Assembly (NCBI GenBank): GCA_009733745.1
Contig: WNWL01000002.1
Coordinates: forward strand, 743,182 to 807,181
Source of the DNA: Oceanobacillus sp. HTM 045
GTDB lineage: Bacteria > Pseudomonadota > Alphaproteobacteria > Rhodobacterales > Rhodobacteraceae
Reading direction: 5' to 3'
DNA length: 64,000 nt
Part shown: positions 17,901 to 26,773 of the stretch, piece after piece
Numbering within the stretch: position 1 is the stretch's first letter
Layout of the letters: each line of letters opens with the position of its first letter
Made by a program: the position numbers and the translations under genes
The notes under the pieces: model-generated
The model's input: only the letters and a program-made list of their open reading frames with translations
Databases searched by the model: none
Told to the model about the DNA's origin: nothing

Positions 17901-19229
17901 ATGACCAAGCCCGCGTCCACGCTCCCCGAACGCGATGCCCGCACCATGTCGCGGCTGCAGAAGCTGCGGTTCTTCCCGCTGGCGGTGAAGGGCGGCAAGG
18001 GCTCCTACCTGCATTCGGAGGACGGGCGGCGGCTGCTCGATCTTTCGGCCTCCTGGGGGGCGGCGTCGCTCGGCCACGCGCACCCGGCGCTGCGCGCGGC
18101 GGTGGACCGGGCGCTGTCGGACCAGGCGGGCGCGAGCATCCTCTCGGCGATCAACGAGCCCGCGGTCTCGCTCGGCGAGCGGCTGCTGGAGATCACGCCC
18201 GGCAGCGGCGACCGGCGGGTCTGGCTCGGCCATTCCGGCTCCGACGCCAACGAGACCATCGCCCGCGCCGCGGTGGCGGCGACCGGGCGGCCGCGGATCG
18301 TGTCGTTCAAGGGCGCCTATCACGGCGGCACCGCGGGCTCGATGGCGATCTCGGCCCATTCGGTGCAGGAACACGCAGCCAAGGCCGAGGGGCTGGTCGC
18401 CCTGCCCTATCCCGACCCGTACCGCCCTTACGGGGACGACCCGTCCGGTCAGGCGGTGGTACGGTTGCTGGAGCAGCACTTCGCCACCGACTGCCCGCCG
18501 GAGCAGGTCGCGGCCTTCTTCATCGAGCCGATCCAGTCCGACGGCGGGCTGATCGTGCCGCCGCCGGGGGTGATGCGCGCGCTCTGCGAACTGTGCGCGA
18601 AACACGGCATCCTGACGGTGGCCGACGAGGTCAAGGTCGGGCTCGGGCGGTCGGGGGCGATGCACTGCTTCGGCCACGAGGAGATCGCGCCGGATTTCGT
18701 CACCTTCGGCAAGGGGCTGGGCGGCGGGCTGCCGCTCTCGGCGGTGGTCGGCCCGGCGGAGGTGCTGGACTTCGCCGCCACCTTCTCGATGCAGACGCTG
18801 CATGGCAACCCGGTCTCCGCCGCGGCGGGGCACGCGGTGCTCGACACCATCGCCGCCGAGGGGCTGGCGGAGAACGCCGGCCGGGTCGGCGCGGCGCTGC
18901 AGAAGGGGCTGCGCGCGCTGGCAGACCGGCACGCGCTGATCGGCGACGTGCGCGGGCGCGGCCTCGCCATCGGGGTCGAGCTGGTGCGCGACCGCGAGAC
19001 CAGGGAGCCCGCCGCGAAGGAAGCCGCCAAGGTGGTGTTCCGCGCGCACGAGCTGGGGCTGGTGGTCTACTATGTCGGCATGAACTCGAACGTGCTGGAA
19101 CTGACCCCGCCGCTGACGCTGACGGAGGCGGAGGCGGAGGAGGCCGTGGCGATCCTCGGCGAGGCGCTGGCGGACGTGGCCGCGGGCCGGGTGCCCGACG
19201 CGGCGGTCGCGCCCTACGAGGGCTGGTAG
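17901..19229 (+). CDS. class III PLP-dependent aminotransferase
   Basis: A 442-residue fold-type I enzyme. PLP-binding features are HSGSDANETIARAA (phosphate loop), SFKGAYHGGTAGSM, the Asp motif ILTVADEVKVGLGRSG and the Schiff-base Lys271 in FVTFGKGLGGGLP. Class III enzymes transaminate omega-amino acids such as GABA, beta-alanine, ornithine or diamines. The usual DEVQTGFGRTG is DEVKVGLGRSG here, a modest deviation. AAGGAGG precedes the ATG. A 142-bp gap separates it from the GS-like gene. Its last 16 bases overlap the convergent FAD oxidoreductase gene. Confidence 0.9.
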   Translation: MTKPASTLPERDARTMSRLQKLRFFPLAVKGGKGSYLHSEDGRRLLDLSASWGAASLGHAHPALRAAVDRALSDQAGASILSAINEPAVSLGERLLEITPGSGDRRVWLGHSGSDANETIARAAVAATGRPRIVSFKGAYHGGTAGSMAISAHSVQEHAAKAEGLVALPYPDPYRPYGDDPSGQAVVRLLEQHFATDCPPEQVAAFFIEPIQSDGGLIVPPPGVMRALCELCAKHGILTVADEVKVGLGRSGAMHCFGHEEIAPDFVTFGKGLGGGLPLSAVVGPAEVLDFAATFSMQTLHGNPVSAAAGHAVLDTIAAEGLAENAGRVGAALQKGLRALADRHALIGDVRGRGLAIGVELVRDRETREPAAKEAAKVVFRAHELGLVVYYVGMNSNVLELTPPLTLTEAEAEEAVAILGEALADVAAGRVPDAAVAPYEGW

Positions 19230-20575
19230 CGCGCCGCCGAGCGCCCCGCCACCGCGCCCAGCGCCACCGCGGTCAGCAGCCCGTTGCCGGAGAGATAGCC
19301 CGAAAGCTCCGGCCCCGAGACGCCGCAGGCGGCACCGCCCCCGGCGAACAGGCCGGGGATGGCGGAGCCGTCCTTCCGCAGCACGCGGGCATGGGCGTCG
19401 ATCGCCAGCCCGCCCTGGGTGTGGAACAGCGCCCCAGTGACCTTCACGGCGTGGAAGGGCGGCGCGAGCGGCTTGGGCGGCGTGCGCCCGAACGGGTCGC
19501 GGGCGAGCTGGTCGTGCGAGGCCTGCAGGGCATCCGCGGGCACGCGGATGCGATTGGCAAGGTCGGCCAGCGTCTCGCCCGTGAGCACCGCGCCCGCCTT
19601 CTCCGCCTCGCGGAAGTCCGGGAAACCCTGCGCATGGGCGCGGATGCGGGCGTCGAACACCACCCAGGCGGTGCCGCCGGGCTGGCGCAGCACTTCGAGC
19701 GACGCCTCGGAATAGCCCTGCGTCTCGTTCCAGAAGCGCCGCCCCTCCGCGTTGACCTGGAAGCCGCCCTCCATGATCACCGCCCAGGTGATCAGGATGC
19801 CGTGCGGATGCGCCAGCGAGCCGTGACCCTGGCAGCCGGAGAGGTGCCGCTCCGCCGCGCCGAGCGCCCGGCCCCAGAGGAGCGCGTCGCCGGTGTTGCC
19901 GGCATGGCCGTAATACTGCGCCGATGCCATCGCCGGGATGTGTTCCGCCACCAGCGCCGGGTTGCCGCCGTAGCCGTTGCAGGCGAGGACGAGGGCGGAG
20001 CAGCCGATCCGCTCCTCCGCGCCGTCGGGGCGGGTGACGCGCACGCCACGGACGCGGCTGTCGGCATGGAGCGCGGTGACCTGCGCCCCGGTCATCACCG
20101 GCACGCCCCTCGCCTCCACCGCCGCCAGCAGGCGGGCCATCAGCGCCGCGCCGGATTTCTCGGGCACGGCGTGCATCCGGTGGACCGAGTGGCCGGGATA
20201 GAGGAAATCGTCCAGCAGCACCCATTCCAGCCCGTGCCGCGCGGCGAGCCAGTCGAGCGCCGGGCCGATCTGGCGGGTGGCGAGGCCGGTCACGGCCGGG
20301 TCGTTCTGCCCCTTCGCCTTGGCGCGGATGTCGGCGGCGAAGCTGTCCGGGCTGTCCTCCACCCCCGCCGCGGCCTGCGTGAGCGTGCCGGGCGCGGGGA
20401 TGAAGCCCGAGGACATCGCGGTGGAGCCGGAGGGCGAGGGGTCGCGCTCCAGCACCACGACCTCCGCCCCCGCGTCCGCCGCGGCCAGCGCCGCCACCAG
20501 CCCGCAGGCCCCGCCGCCGACGATCAGGACGGGGACATGGGCGTCGAAGGCCTCCGGTGGCAGGATGGCGGTCAT
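19214..20575 (-). CDS. FAD-dependent oxidoreductase, fumarate reductase/KSTD flavoprotein type
   Basis: The 453-residue protein has the N-terminal dinucleotide fold VPVLIVGGGACGLVAALAAADAG followed by VVVLERDPSPSGSTAMSSG. Near the C-terminus it has GLFAGGGAACGVSGPELSGYLSGNGLLTA (read in two parts), the FAD-closing motif of the succinate dehydrogenase/fumarate reductase/3-ketosteroid dehydrogenase superfamily. It would reduce or desaturate a C-C bond next to a carbonyl. No signal peptide is present, so it is cytoplasmic. It is the last gene of the leftward hydantoinase operon, 121 bp after the isochorismatase-fold gene. Confidence 0.87.
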   Translation of the reverse strand: MTAILPPEAFDAHVPVLIVGGGACGLVAALAAADAGAEVVVLERDPSPSGSTAMSSGFIPAPGTLTQAAAGVEDSPDSFAADIRAKAKGQNDPAVTGLATRQIGPALDWLAARHGLEWVLLDDFLYPGHSVHRMHAVPEKSGAALMARLLAAVEARGVPVMTGAQVTALHADSRVRGVRVTRPDGAEERIGCSALVLACNGYGGNPALVAEHIPAMASAQYYGHAGNTGDALLWGRALGAAERHLSGCQGHGSLAHPHGILITWAVIMEGGFQVNAEGRRFWNETQGYSEASLEVLRQPGGTAWVVFDARIRAHAQGFPDFREAEKAGAVLTGETLADLANRIRVPADALQASHDQLARDPFGRTPPKPLAPPFHAVKVTGALFHTQGGLAIDAHARVLRKDGSAIPGLFAGGGAACGVSGPELSGYLSGNGLLTAVALGAVAGRSAARYQPS

Positions 20576-20696
20576 GGGGCGGGCCTTGTGCCGGGGGCGG
20601 GGGCCACTGCCGGTGGTTCGGGAGGACCGACCGGCGCACCGCACGGCATGGCCATGCCGGCCACCTCGCCGCCCCCAGACATGCGAGCGCCGCGCG

Positions 20697-21290
20697 TCAT
20701 CCCCAGAACTCCGCCGCCTCCGCGCAGGTGGCGGTGTCGCTGACGGTGGAGAGCGTGGCGATGGCGTTGTCGTGCGCGGCGTCGGAGAAGGCGGCGCAGC
20801 CGTCGGTCAGCAGCACGGTATGGAGGTCGCGCACATGGGCGTCGCGCAGGGTGGAGGCGACGCCGCCATTGGTGACGATGCCGCAGACGATCAGCGTGTC
20901 CACCCCCGCCTTGCGCAGCACCCATTCGAGCCGGGTCTGGTAGAAGGCGGAATAGGCCACCTTCTCGATGGTGAAGTCGGCGGGTGCCAGTTCGTCCACC
21001 AGCGCGTGGCCCCACGCGCCGGGCTGGAAATCGCCCTTGGCGAGGAAGGGGCGGAGCCTGGCGAGATGCGGCGCGATCATCGGCTCGCCGCCGCGGCCCG
21101 GCACCAGCGTGAACTGGGTCGAGATCACCCAGCCGCCCGCGGCGCGGATGGCGTCGGCCACCGGCTTCACGCGGGCGGGCAGCGCGGCGATGGCGGGAGC
21201 CGTCTGGCCCGCGCGGCCATAGGCCCCTTCCGGGTGCAGGAAGTCGTTCTGGAGATCGACGATCAGGAGGGCGGTCGTTTCCGGTTTCAT
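20697..21290 (-). CDS. isochorismatase-fold protein lacking the nucleophilic Cys
   Basis: The 197-residue protein has the fold's Asp (ALLIVDLQNDF) and Lys (IEKVAYSAFYQT). At the nucleophile position the usual TNVCV-type motif reads TNGGV: CGIVTNGGVASTLRDAHVRDL. Cys is replaced by Gly, as in true isochorismatases such as EntB (Gly) and PhzD (Ser), so a simple thiol amidase mechanism is unlikely. The codon GGC differs by one base from the Cys codon TGC. The gene overlaps hyuA-type by ATGA. It may act on an enol-ether-like product, or be a catalytically altered amidase. Confidence 0.85.
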   Translation of the reverse strand: MKPETTALLIVDLQNDFLHPEGAYGRAGQTAPAIAALPARVKPVADAIRAAGGWVISTQFTLVPGRGGEPMIAPHLARLRPFLAKGDFQPGAWGHALVDELAPADFTIEKVAYSAFYQTRLEWVLRKAGVDTLIVCGIVTNGGVASTLRDAHVRDLHTVLLTDGCAAFSDAAHDNAIATLSTVSDTATCAEAAEFWG

Positions 21291-23326
21291 GCGCGCTCCA
21301 TGACGAGGTTGCCGAAGGCATCGACCCGGGCGGCGAGGCCGGGGTCGAGGAAGACGGTGGCGTCGGGCTGTTCCAGCACCGCGGGGCCGGTGACGGTCTC
21401 GCCCACGGCGAGCGCGAGGCGGTCGTAGACCGGGGCCTCGTGCCATGCCCCGCCGGCATAGACGCGCCGGGTCTCGCGGATGCAGTCGGCGGCCGCGCGC
21501 CCGTCGGCGGGGGCGAAGACGCTCATGTCGAAGGCCGGGCGGCGGCCGATCACGGCGACGCGGGTGTTCATCACCTTCTGCGGGATCTTCTCCAGCACCC
21601 GGCCATAGGCGGCGCGGTAGGCGCTGGCGAAGGCATCGGCGATGGCCTCGCGCGTGAGCGGGCCGGCGAGGGCGAGCGGCACGGTGACGGTGTGGGTCTG
21701 GCCGAGATAGAGCATGTCGAGCTCGTAGAGCCGCTCCACCCGCTCGAACGGCACGCCGGCGCGGGCGAGCAGGGCCTCGAGTTCCGCCGCCGTCGCCTCC
21801 ATCTCCGCGCCCAGCGCCTGGGCGTCGATCTCGGCCAGCGGGCGGTTGACGGTCTGGACCCGGTCGTGGCGCATGTCCGCCACCACGCAGCCGAGCGCCG
21901 AGGTCACGCCGGGGAAGCGCGGCACCAGCGCGCCGCGGAGGCCGCAATCGTGCACCAGCGCGCCCGCGTGCAGCGCCCCGCCGCCGCCGAAGGGCATGGC
22001 GGCGAAACGGGCCGGGTCGTGCCCGCGCTCGATGCTGACGAGGCGGATCGCCCCGGCCATGCGGGCGTTGGCGACGCGCAGGATCGCCTCCGCCGCGTCT
22101 TCCGGCGAGAGGTTGAGCGGCTGGCCGACATGGGCGGCGATGGCGGCGCGGGCGGCGGCCACGTCGAGGGCGTCGAGCTTGCCGCCGATGGGGCGGCTGG
22201 CGTTGATCCGGCCGAGGACGAGATTGGCGTCGGTCAGCGTCGGACGGTCGTTGCCGAGGCCGTAGCAGACCGGGCCGGGGTTGGAGCCCGCGCTCTCCGG
22301 GCCGACCTGCAGGAGCCCGCCCGCGTCGAGCCGGGCGATGGAGCCGCCGCCGGCGCCGATGGTGGCGATCTCGATCATCGGCGAGCGGATCACCATGCCG
22401 AAATCCACCGAGGTCTGCGCCGCCAGCGCCGCCTCGCCCCCGGCGATCAGCGACACGTCGAAGGAGGTGCCGCCGAGGTCGCAGGTGATGATGTCGGGAA
22501 AGCCCGCCGCCGAGGCGATCGCCTGCGCCGCGCGCACCCCCGCGGCTGGGCCGGAGAGCGCGGTGCGCACGGGCTGGGCCTTCGCCGTCTCCACCGACAT
22601 GACGCCGCCGTTGGACTGCACGATCAGCAGGTCGCCCCGGAAGCCGCGGCTGGCGAGGCCGTCGTCGAGCCGGTCCATGTATTTCGAGACGACCGGCTGG
22701 AGATAGGCGTTGAGCGTCGCGGTGGAGAGGCGCTCGAACTCGCGGATCTCGGGCAGGATCTCGGTGGCAGCGGTGACGTAGGCGTTTGGCCAGACGTCGC
22801 GCACCGCCGCCGCGGCTTCGCGTTCGTTGGCGTCGTTGGCGTAGCCGTTGATGAAGAAGACGCAGACGGCCTGGCAGCCCGCGGCGAGCAGCGCGCGGGC
22901 CTGCGCCTTAACCTCCTCCGGATCCACGGGGGTGTGGATCGTGCCGTCCGCCAGCGTCCGCTCCGCCACCTCGACGCGGTGGATGCGCTCGACCACGGGG
23001 GTGAAGTCGCCGCGCAGGCCCCAGGTGTGCGGGCGGTCGCGGCGGCGCATCTCCAGCACGTCGCGGAAGCCCTTCGTGGTGATGATGCCGGCCTGCGCGC
23101 CCTTGCGCTCCAAGAGCGCGTTGGTGCCGGTGGTGGTGCCGTGGATGATGGCGGCGATCTCGGCGAAATCCGCCACCACCTGCCCGGTGCCCTCGGCGAG
23201 GCCGCGGGACTGGTCGTCCAGCGTCGAGGGGGTTTTTGCGGTGGCGACCTGCCCGGTCTGCTGGTCGAGCACGAAGATGTCGGTGAACGTGCCACCCACG
23301 TCCACGCCGACGGCATAGCGGCTCAT
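21287..23326 (-). CDS. hyuA: hydantoinase/oxoprolinase subunit A
   Basis: The 679-residue protein carries the ASKHA ATPase signatures of HyuA: N-terminal YAVGVDVGGTFTDIFVLD, the phosphate loop IHGTTTGTNALLERKG, VQSNGGVMS and the second phosphate-binding TCDLGGTSFDVSLI. With HyuB it forms an ATP-dependent amidohydrolase that opens cyclic amides such as 5-oxoproline, N-methylhydantoin, hydantoins, or caprolactam in CapAB. The substrate is unknown. It follows hyuB after 193 bp that contain a short palindromic element, and overlaps the next gene by ATGA. Confidence 0.92.
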   Translation of the reverse strand: MSRYAVGVDVGGTFTDIFVLDQQTGQVATAKTPSTLDDQSRGLAEGTGQVVADFAEIAAIIHGTTTGTNALLERKGAQAGIITTKGFRDVLEMRRRDRPHTWGLRGDFTPVVERIHRVEVAERTLADGTIHTPVDPEEVKAQARALLAAGCQAVCVFFINGYANDANEREAAAAVRDVWPNAYVTAATEILPEIREFERLSTATLNAYLQPVVSKYMDRLDDGLASRGFRGDLLIVQSNGGVMSVETAKAQPVRTALSGPAAGVRAAQAIASAAGFPDIITCDLGGTSFDVSLIAGGEAALAAQTSVDFGMVIRSPMIEIATIGAGGGSIARLDAGGLLQVGPESAGSNPGPVCYGLGNDRPTLTDANLVLGRINASRPIGGKLDALDVAAARAAIAAHVGQPLNLSPEDAAEAILRVANARMAGAIRLVSIERGHDPARFAAMPFGGGGALHAGALVHDCGLRGALVPRFPGVTSALGCVVADMRHDRVQTVNRPLAEIDAQALGAEMEATAAELEALLARAGVPFERVERLYELDMLYLGQTHTVTVPLALAGPLTREAIADAFASAYRAAYGRVLEKIPQKVMNTRVAVIGRRPAFDMSVFAPADGRAAADCIRETRRVYAGGAWHEAPVYDRLALAVGETVTGPAVLEQPDATVFLDPGLAARVDAFGNLVMERA

Positions 23327-23386
23327 GCGGGGGCTCCACGGCTTTCGGGATCTCCGGTTCGGATGTCACCGCCCGGCGGCAACGCC

Positions 23387-23446
23387 GGGCAGCGCCCGCC
23401 CCGCCCCCAGGCGGGCGCTATGCGCCCACCGGGTCGGGCGCCGCCC
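23387..23446 (-). repeat. compact GC-rich palindromic element
   Basis: Arms GGGCAGCGCCCGCCCC (23387-23402) and GGGTCGGGCGCCGCCC (23431-23446) pair at 14 of 16 positions. An inner GGGCGC-TAT-GCGCCC hairpin lies between them. The layout (GGGC..CGCCCG arms plus a nested hairpin) echoes the element at 26562-26691 and the six dispersed repeats, but with a much shorter interior. It lies in the hyuB-hyuA gap and could affect operon mRNA folding. Confidence 0.55.
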
Positions 23447-23519
23447 TCTGCACACAGGCTGGAGGTCGGGCCGCTCGGGGTGCTGCCAACGGTGCGACCG
23501 TGGGCGCTCGAAATCCTCA

Positions 23520-25175
23520 TCAAACGTATCCCTGCTCTTCGTCTCTCTTGCGCGCCTCAGCCGGGCGCCGGGCGGGGTCGCCGTAGCCGCCGCCGCCGGG
23601 GGTCTCCAGCCGGACCCGCTCGCCGCGCTTCAGCTTCGCGCCGTGGAGCTTGGAGGTCATCGGCGGCTCGACCATCTCGCCGCCCACCGGGTGGAGGAAC
23701 CGGTTCCGCGCCGCGTCGCCGCCGCCGTTGATGCCCTTCGGCGGAAAGCGCCCGCGCTCGCCGAAGAGGAACAGGTCGGCCTGCTCCTCCAGCAGCTCGA
23801 TCTCGTAGACCGCGCCCAGCCCGCCCCGGTGCGCGCCGTCGCCGCCGGAGCCGGGGCGGAGCGCCCATTCGGTGAAGCGCACCGGGTAGGCCGCTTCGAG
23901 GATTTCCAGCGGCGGGATTGTCGCGGTGGAGATCGGCGCGTTGCCGTGGGAGAGCCCGTCGCCGTCGGAATGCCCGCCATGCCCGCCGCCGAAGAAGGAG
24001 AACATCACCCAGCGCCGCCCGTCGGCCCGCGTGCCGGCCAGCGACAGCGCGTTGATGGTGCCATAGGCGCAGGCGTTGGCGCGCTCGGGGGCGAGTTGCG
24101 CCACCGCCTGGAACACCACGTCGATCAGCCGGAGGATGGTCTCGGTATAGCCGCCGACCGGCTTCGGCGCCTCGACCGCCAGCAGGGAGGCGGGGTCGGT
24201 CACCACGTCCACCGGCTCCAGCACCCCGGCATTGGCGGGCACGTCGCCGAAGACATGCTTGAGCGCGACGTAGCAGGCCGCGACCGTGGTGGACCGGGCG
24301 ATGTTCACCGGCCCGGCGCAGGCGGGCGAGGAGCGGGAGAAGTCGAGTACCAGCCGGTCCCCCTCCACCGTCATGTCGAGGGCGATCCTGAGCGGCGCGT
24401 CGACGATGCCGTCATTGTCGAGGAAATCCTCGGCGGAGACGGTGCCGTCGGGCAGCGCGCGGATCTCCGACCGCATGATCTCCGCCGCGCTGGCCTTCAG
24501 CGCCCGGAAGGCGGCGGCGCAGGTCTCCGCCCCGTACTCGGCCAGCAGCGCGTCCATCCGCTGCGCGCCGAGGTCGAGCGCGCCGATCTGGCCCTGAAGG
24601 TCGCCGTAGAGCGAGCCGGGCAGGCGCGAGTTGGCCGAGAGGATCTCCACGATGTCGCCGCGGTATTCGCCCGCGTCGTAGAGCTTCACCGGCGGGATCA
24701 GCATCCCCTCCTGGAAGCTCTCGGTGGCGACGGGGTTGTAGTTACCCGGCACGTTGCCGCCCACGTCGTGCCAGTGGCCGACCGAGGCGAGGTAGCAGAA
24801 GAGCTTGCCTTCCCAGAAATACGGCTTCACCAGCCGGAAGTCGGACAGATGCGTGCCGCCGAGATAGGGGTCGTTGAAGATCCAGACATCGCCATCCTTC
24901 GGCTCGCCCGCGCGGTCGATCACCGCCTTCACGGCGAAGGCCATGACGCCGACGAAGATCGGCAGGCCCGACTTGCCCTGCGCCAGCGTCTCGCCGGTGA
25001 CCGCGTCGTAGAGCCCGTGGGAGGCGTCGTGCGCCTCGGCTATGATCGGGTTGAAGGCGGCGCGGAACAGCGTCGCGTCCATCTCGTCGGCGATCTGCTC
25101 GAAACGGCCCTTGAGGATCGCCAGCGTGACCGGATCCAACTCGGCGCGGTCGAGCGTCTCGGGAGGCCGGGTCAT
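23520..25175 (-). CDS. hyuB: hydantoinase/oxoprolinase subunit B
   Basis: The 551-residue protein matches HyuB in length and motifs: LDPVTLAILKGRFEQIADEM at the N-terminus, then EAHDASHGLYDAVTGET, WIFNDPYLGGTHLSD, GNYNPVATESFQEGMLIPPV and a C-terminal GGGGYGDPARRP. It pairs with HyuA for ATP-dependent opening of a cyclic amide. It overlaps the lyase gene by ATGA. Separate A and B genes, with B first, are usual for bacterial hydantoinase/oxoprolinase loci. Confidence 0.92.
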   Translation of the reverse strand: MTRPPETLDRAELDPVTLAILKGRFEQIADEMDATLFRAAFNPIIAEAHDASHGLYDAVTGETLAQGKSGLPIFVGVMAFAVKAVIDRAGEPKDGDVWIFNDPYLGGTHLSDFRLVKPYFWEGKLFCYLASVGHWHDVGGNVPGNYNPVATESFQEGMLIPPVKLYDAGEYRGDIVEILSANSRLPGSLYGDLQGQIGALDLGAQRMDALLAEYGAETCAAAFRALKASAAEIMRSEIRALPDGTVSAEDFLDNDGIVDAPLRIALDMTVEGDRLVLDFSRSSPACAGPVNIARSTTVAACYVALKHVFGDVPANAGVLEPVDVVTDPASLLAVEAPKPVGGYTETILRLIDVVFQAVAQLAPERANACAYGTINALSLAGTRADGRRWVMFSFFGGGHGGHSDGDGLSHGNAPISTATIPPLEILEAAYPVRFTEWALRPGSGGDGAHRGGLGAVYEIELLEEQADLFLFGERGRFPPKGINGGGDAARNRFLHPVGGEMVEPPMTSKLHGAKLKRGERVRLETPGGGGYGDPARRPAEARKRDEEQGYV

Positions 25176-26029
25176 GCGTCGCCCTCGTAGCGTTTGCCCA
25201 GTTCGATCATCTCCGGTGTGCCGATCACCGCGTTGAGCCCGGCGAAGTCGTGCATCCGGCCCGCGAAGGGCGCGTTGGTGCCGTGGGCCATCAGGCTGGC
25301 GTAATAGTCCTGCGCCTGCCGCGCGACGGCGCGGACCGCGCCGCCGGGGAAGATCACCAGCGAGAAGCCCAGTTCTTCGAGTTCGCCCGCGTCCGCCGCG
25401 GGGGTCTTGCCGCCCTCGACCATGTTGGCCATCAGCGGCGCGCGATGGCCGAGGCGGGCGACGGCTTCCGCCATTTCCTCGCGCGAGCGCAGCGCCTCGA
25501 CGAACAGCACGTCCGCCCCGGCCTCGGCATAGGCCTCTGCGCGGTCGAGCGCGGGGCCTAGCCCCTCCACCGCCACCGCGTCGGTGCGGGCGATGACCAG
25601 CGTTCTGTCCCGCGCATCCAGCGCCGCGCGGATCTTGCCGACCATCTCGGCGGCGGGCACCAGCACCTTGCCGTCGAGATGGCCGCAGCGTTTCGGCAGG
25701 GTCTGGTCCTCCAGCTGGATCGCGTCGGCCCCCGCGCGCTCGAAGGCGCGCACGGTGCGCTGCACGTTGAGCGCGTTGCCGAAGCCGGTATCGGCGTCGA
25801 CGATCAGCGGCAGGCCGACCCGGTCGCGGATCACCGCCACGGTCTCGGCCACCTCCGACATGGAGACGAGCCCGAGGTCGGGCCGCCCGAACCTCGTGTA
25901 GGCGATCGAGGCGCCGGAGAGGTAGAGCGCCTCCGCCCCCGCCTGGCTCGCGACCAGCGCGGTGAGCCCGTCATAGACCCCGGGTGCGACGAGGATGCGC
26001 GGCTCCGCGAGCCGCTGGCCGAGCGTCAT
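25172..26029 (-). CDS. isocitrate lyase/PEP mutase superfamily lyase
   Basis: The 285-residue TIM-barrel protein has superfamily motifs: APGVYDGLTALVASQAGAE, LYLSGASIAYTRFG, LIVDADTGFG (Mg2+ ligands), QLEDQTLPKRCGHLDGK with the catalytic-loop KRCGH, and VIARTDA. KRCGH with a Cys marks the lyases (2-methylisocitrate lyase, 2,3-dimethylmalate lyase) and oxaloacetate decarboxylases rather than PEP mutase. Placement directly after aconitase-type hydratase genes fits the hydratase-then-lyase order of dimethylmaleate breakdown in Eubacterium barkeri (DmdAB plus dimethylmalate lyase). The exact substrate is inferred. Confidence 0.87.
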   Translation of the reverse strand: MTLGQRLAEPRILVAPGVYDGLTALVASQAGAEALYLSGASIAYTRFGRPDLGLVSMSEVAETVAVIRDRVGLPLIVDADTGFGNALNVQRTVRAFERAGADAIQLEDQTLPKRCGHLDGKVLVPAAEMVGKIRAALDARDRTLVIARTDAVAVEGLGPALDRAEAYAEAGADVLFVEALRSREEMAEAVARLGHRAPLMANMVEGGKTPAADAGELEELGFSLVIFPGGAVRAVARQAQDYYASLMAHGTNAPFAGRMHDFAGLNAVIGTPEMIELGKRYEGDA

Positions 26030-26496
26030 GCCTTCCCCCTGAACTTCTTTTCTAGGTGCGGGACCAGCCCGCCGTCGTGGACCATGTCGAGCAGGAAGCC
26101 GGGGATCGGCTCCAGCCCGGTCTCGCCCGCCTCGTGGCGCAGCGTAGCATTGTCGATGTCGAGCGTGACCTCCGCCCCGTCCTCCACCGCCGGGTTTCCG
26201 ACGAGGACCGGCAGGCCGAGATTGATGGCGTTGCGGTAGAAGATGCCGGCGAAGCTGCGCGCCACCACGCCGGCGATGCCGCGGATCACCAGCGCCTGCG
26301 CCGCCTGCTCGCGGCTGGAGCCTGCGCCGAAGTTCCGCCCCGCGACGATCACGTCGCCGGGCTGCGCGTTGGCGAAGTCGGGCCGGATGTCGGCCAGCGT
26401 GTTGGCGGCAAGCTCCTCGACGGGGCGGTGCATGAACCGCCCCGGCGCCAGCGCGTCGGTGTCGATGTCGTCGCCGAGGACCCAAGCGCGGGGCAT
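26026..26496 (-). CDS. aconitase-family hydratase small subunit (LeuD-like)
   Basis: This 156-residue swivel domain has AWVLGDDIDTDALAPGRFM at the start and the conserved loop GRNFGAGSSREQAAQAL. FAGIFYRNAINLGLPVL follows. It pairs with the LeuC-like large subunit at 26774-28030. The short length and the DTDALAPGRFM motif fit the archaeal-type LeuD/DmdB/maleate-hydratase branch rather than the ~200-residue bacterial LeuD. It overlaps the lyase gene by ATGA. Unusually, a 277-bp gap with a palindromic element separates it from its large subunit. Confidence 0.88.
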   Translation of the reverse strand: MPRAWVLGDDIDTDALAPGRFMHRPVEELAANTLADIRPDFANAQPGDVIVAGRNFGAGSSREQAAQALVIRGIAGVVARSFAGIFYRNAINLGLPVLVGNPAVEDGAEVTLDIDNATLRHEAGETGLEPIPGFLLDMVHDGGLVPHLEKKFRGKA

Positions 26497-26561
26497 CAGG
26501 GGGCCTCCCGGGTGGCTTCTTCCGGACGGTTGCCCCGCTGCCGCCGAAGCCCGGGCGCGGA

Positions 26562-26691
26562 GGGCGTCGCCCGGCCCTGGGTGGGCGATGATGCGGCCGG
26601 GCGGCGCGCGGCGCACCCGAAAGCCCCGAGGTCTTCGGAACCTGACCCGGTCCGCCATTCGCCCGCCCGGGGGGAGGGTCGGGCGACGCCC
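26562..26691. repeat. palindromic element related in layout to the dispersed repeats
   Basis: The 17-bp terminal arms GGGCGTCGCCCGGCCCT (26562-26578) and AGGGTCGGGCGACGCCC (26675-26691) pair at 16 of 17 positions. Nested inside are GGGTGGGCGA and TCGCCCGCCC. The outer layout (GGAGGGC...arms, nested GGGCG pair, ~130 bp) matches the six-copy family, but the interior differs. It occupies the gap between the LeuC-like and LeuD-like genes. Confidence 0.6.
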
Positions 26692-26773
26692 GGCTTGTGG
26701 CCGTGCGGGACAAGTGGATTGGCGTGCACCCGGAGGGGCGACGGAATCCCTTCTGCGGCGCTTGATCCCACCA

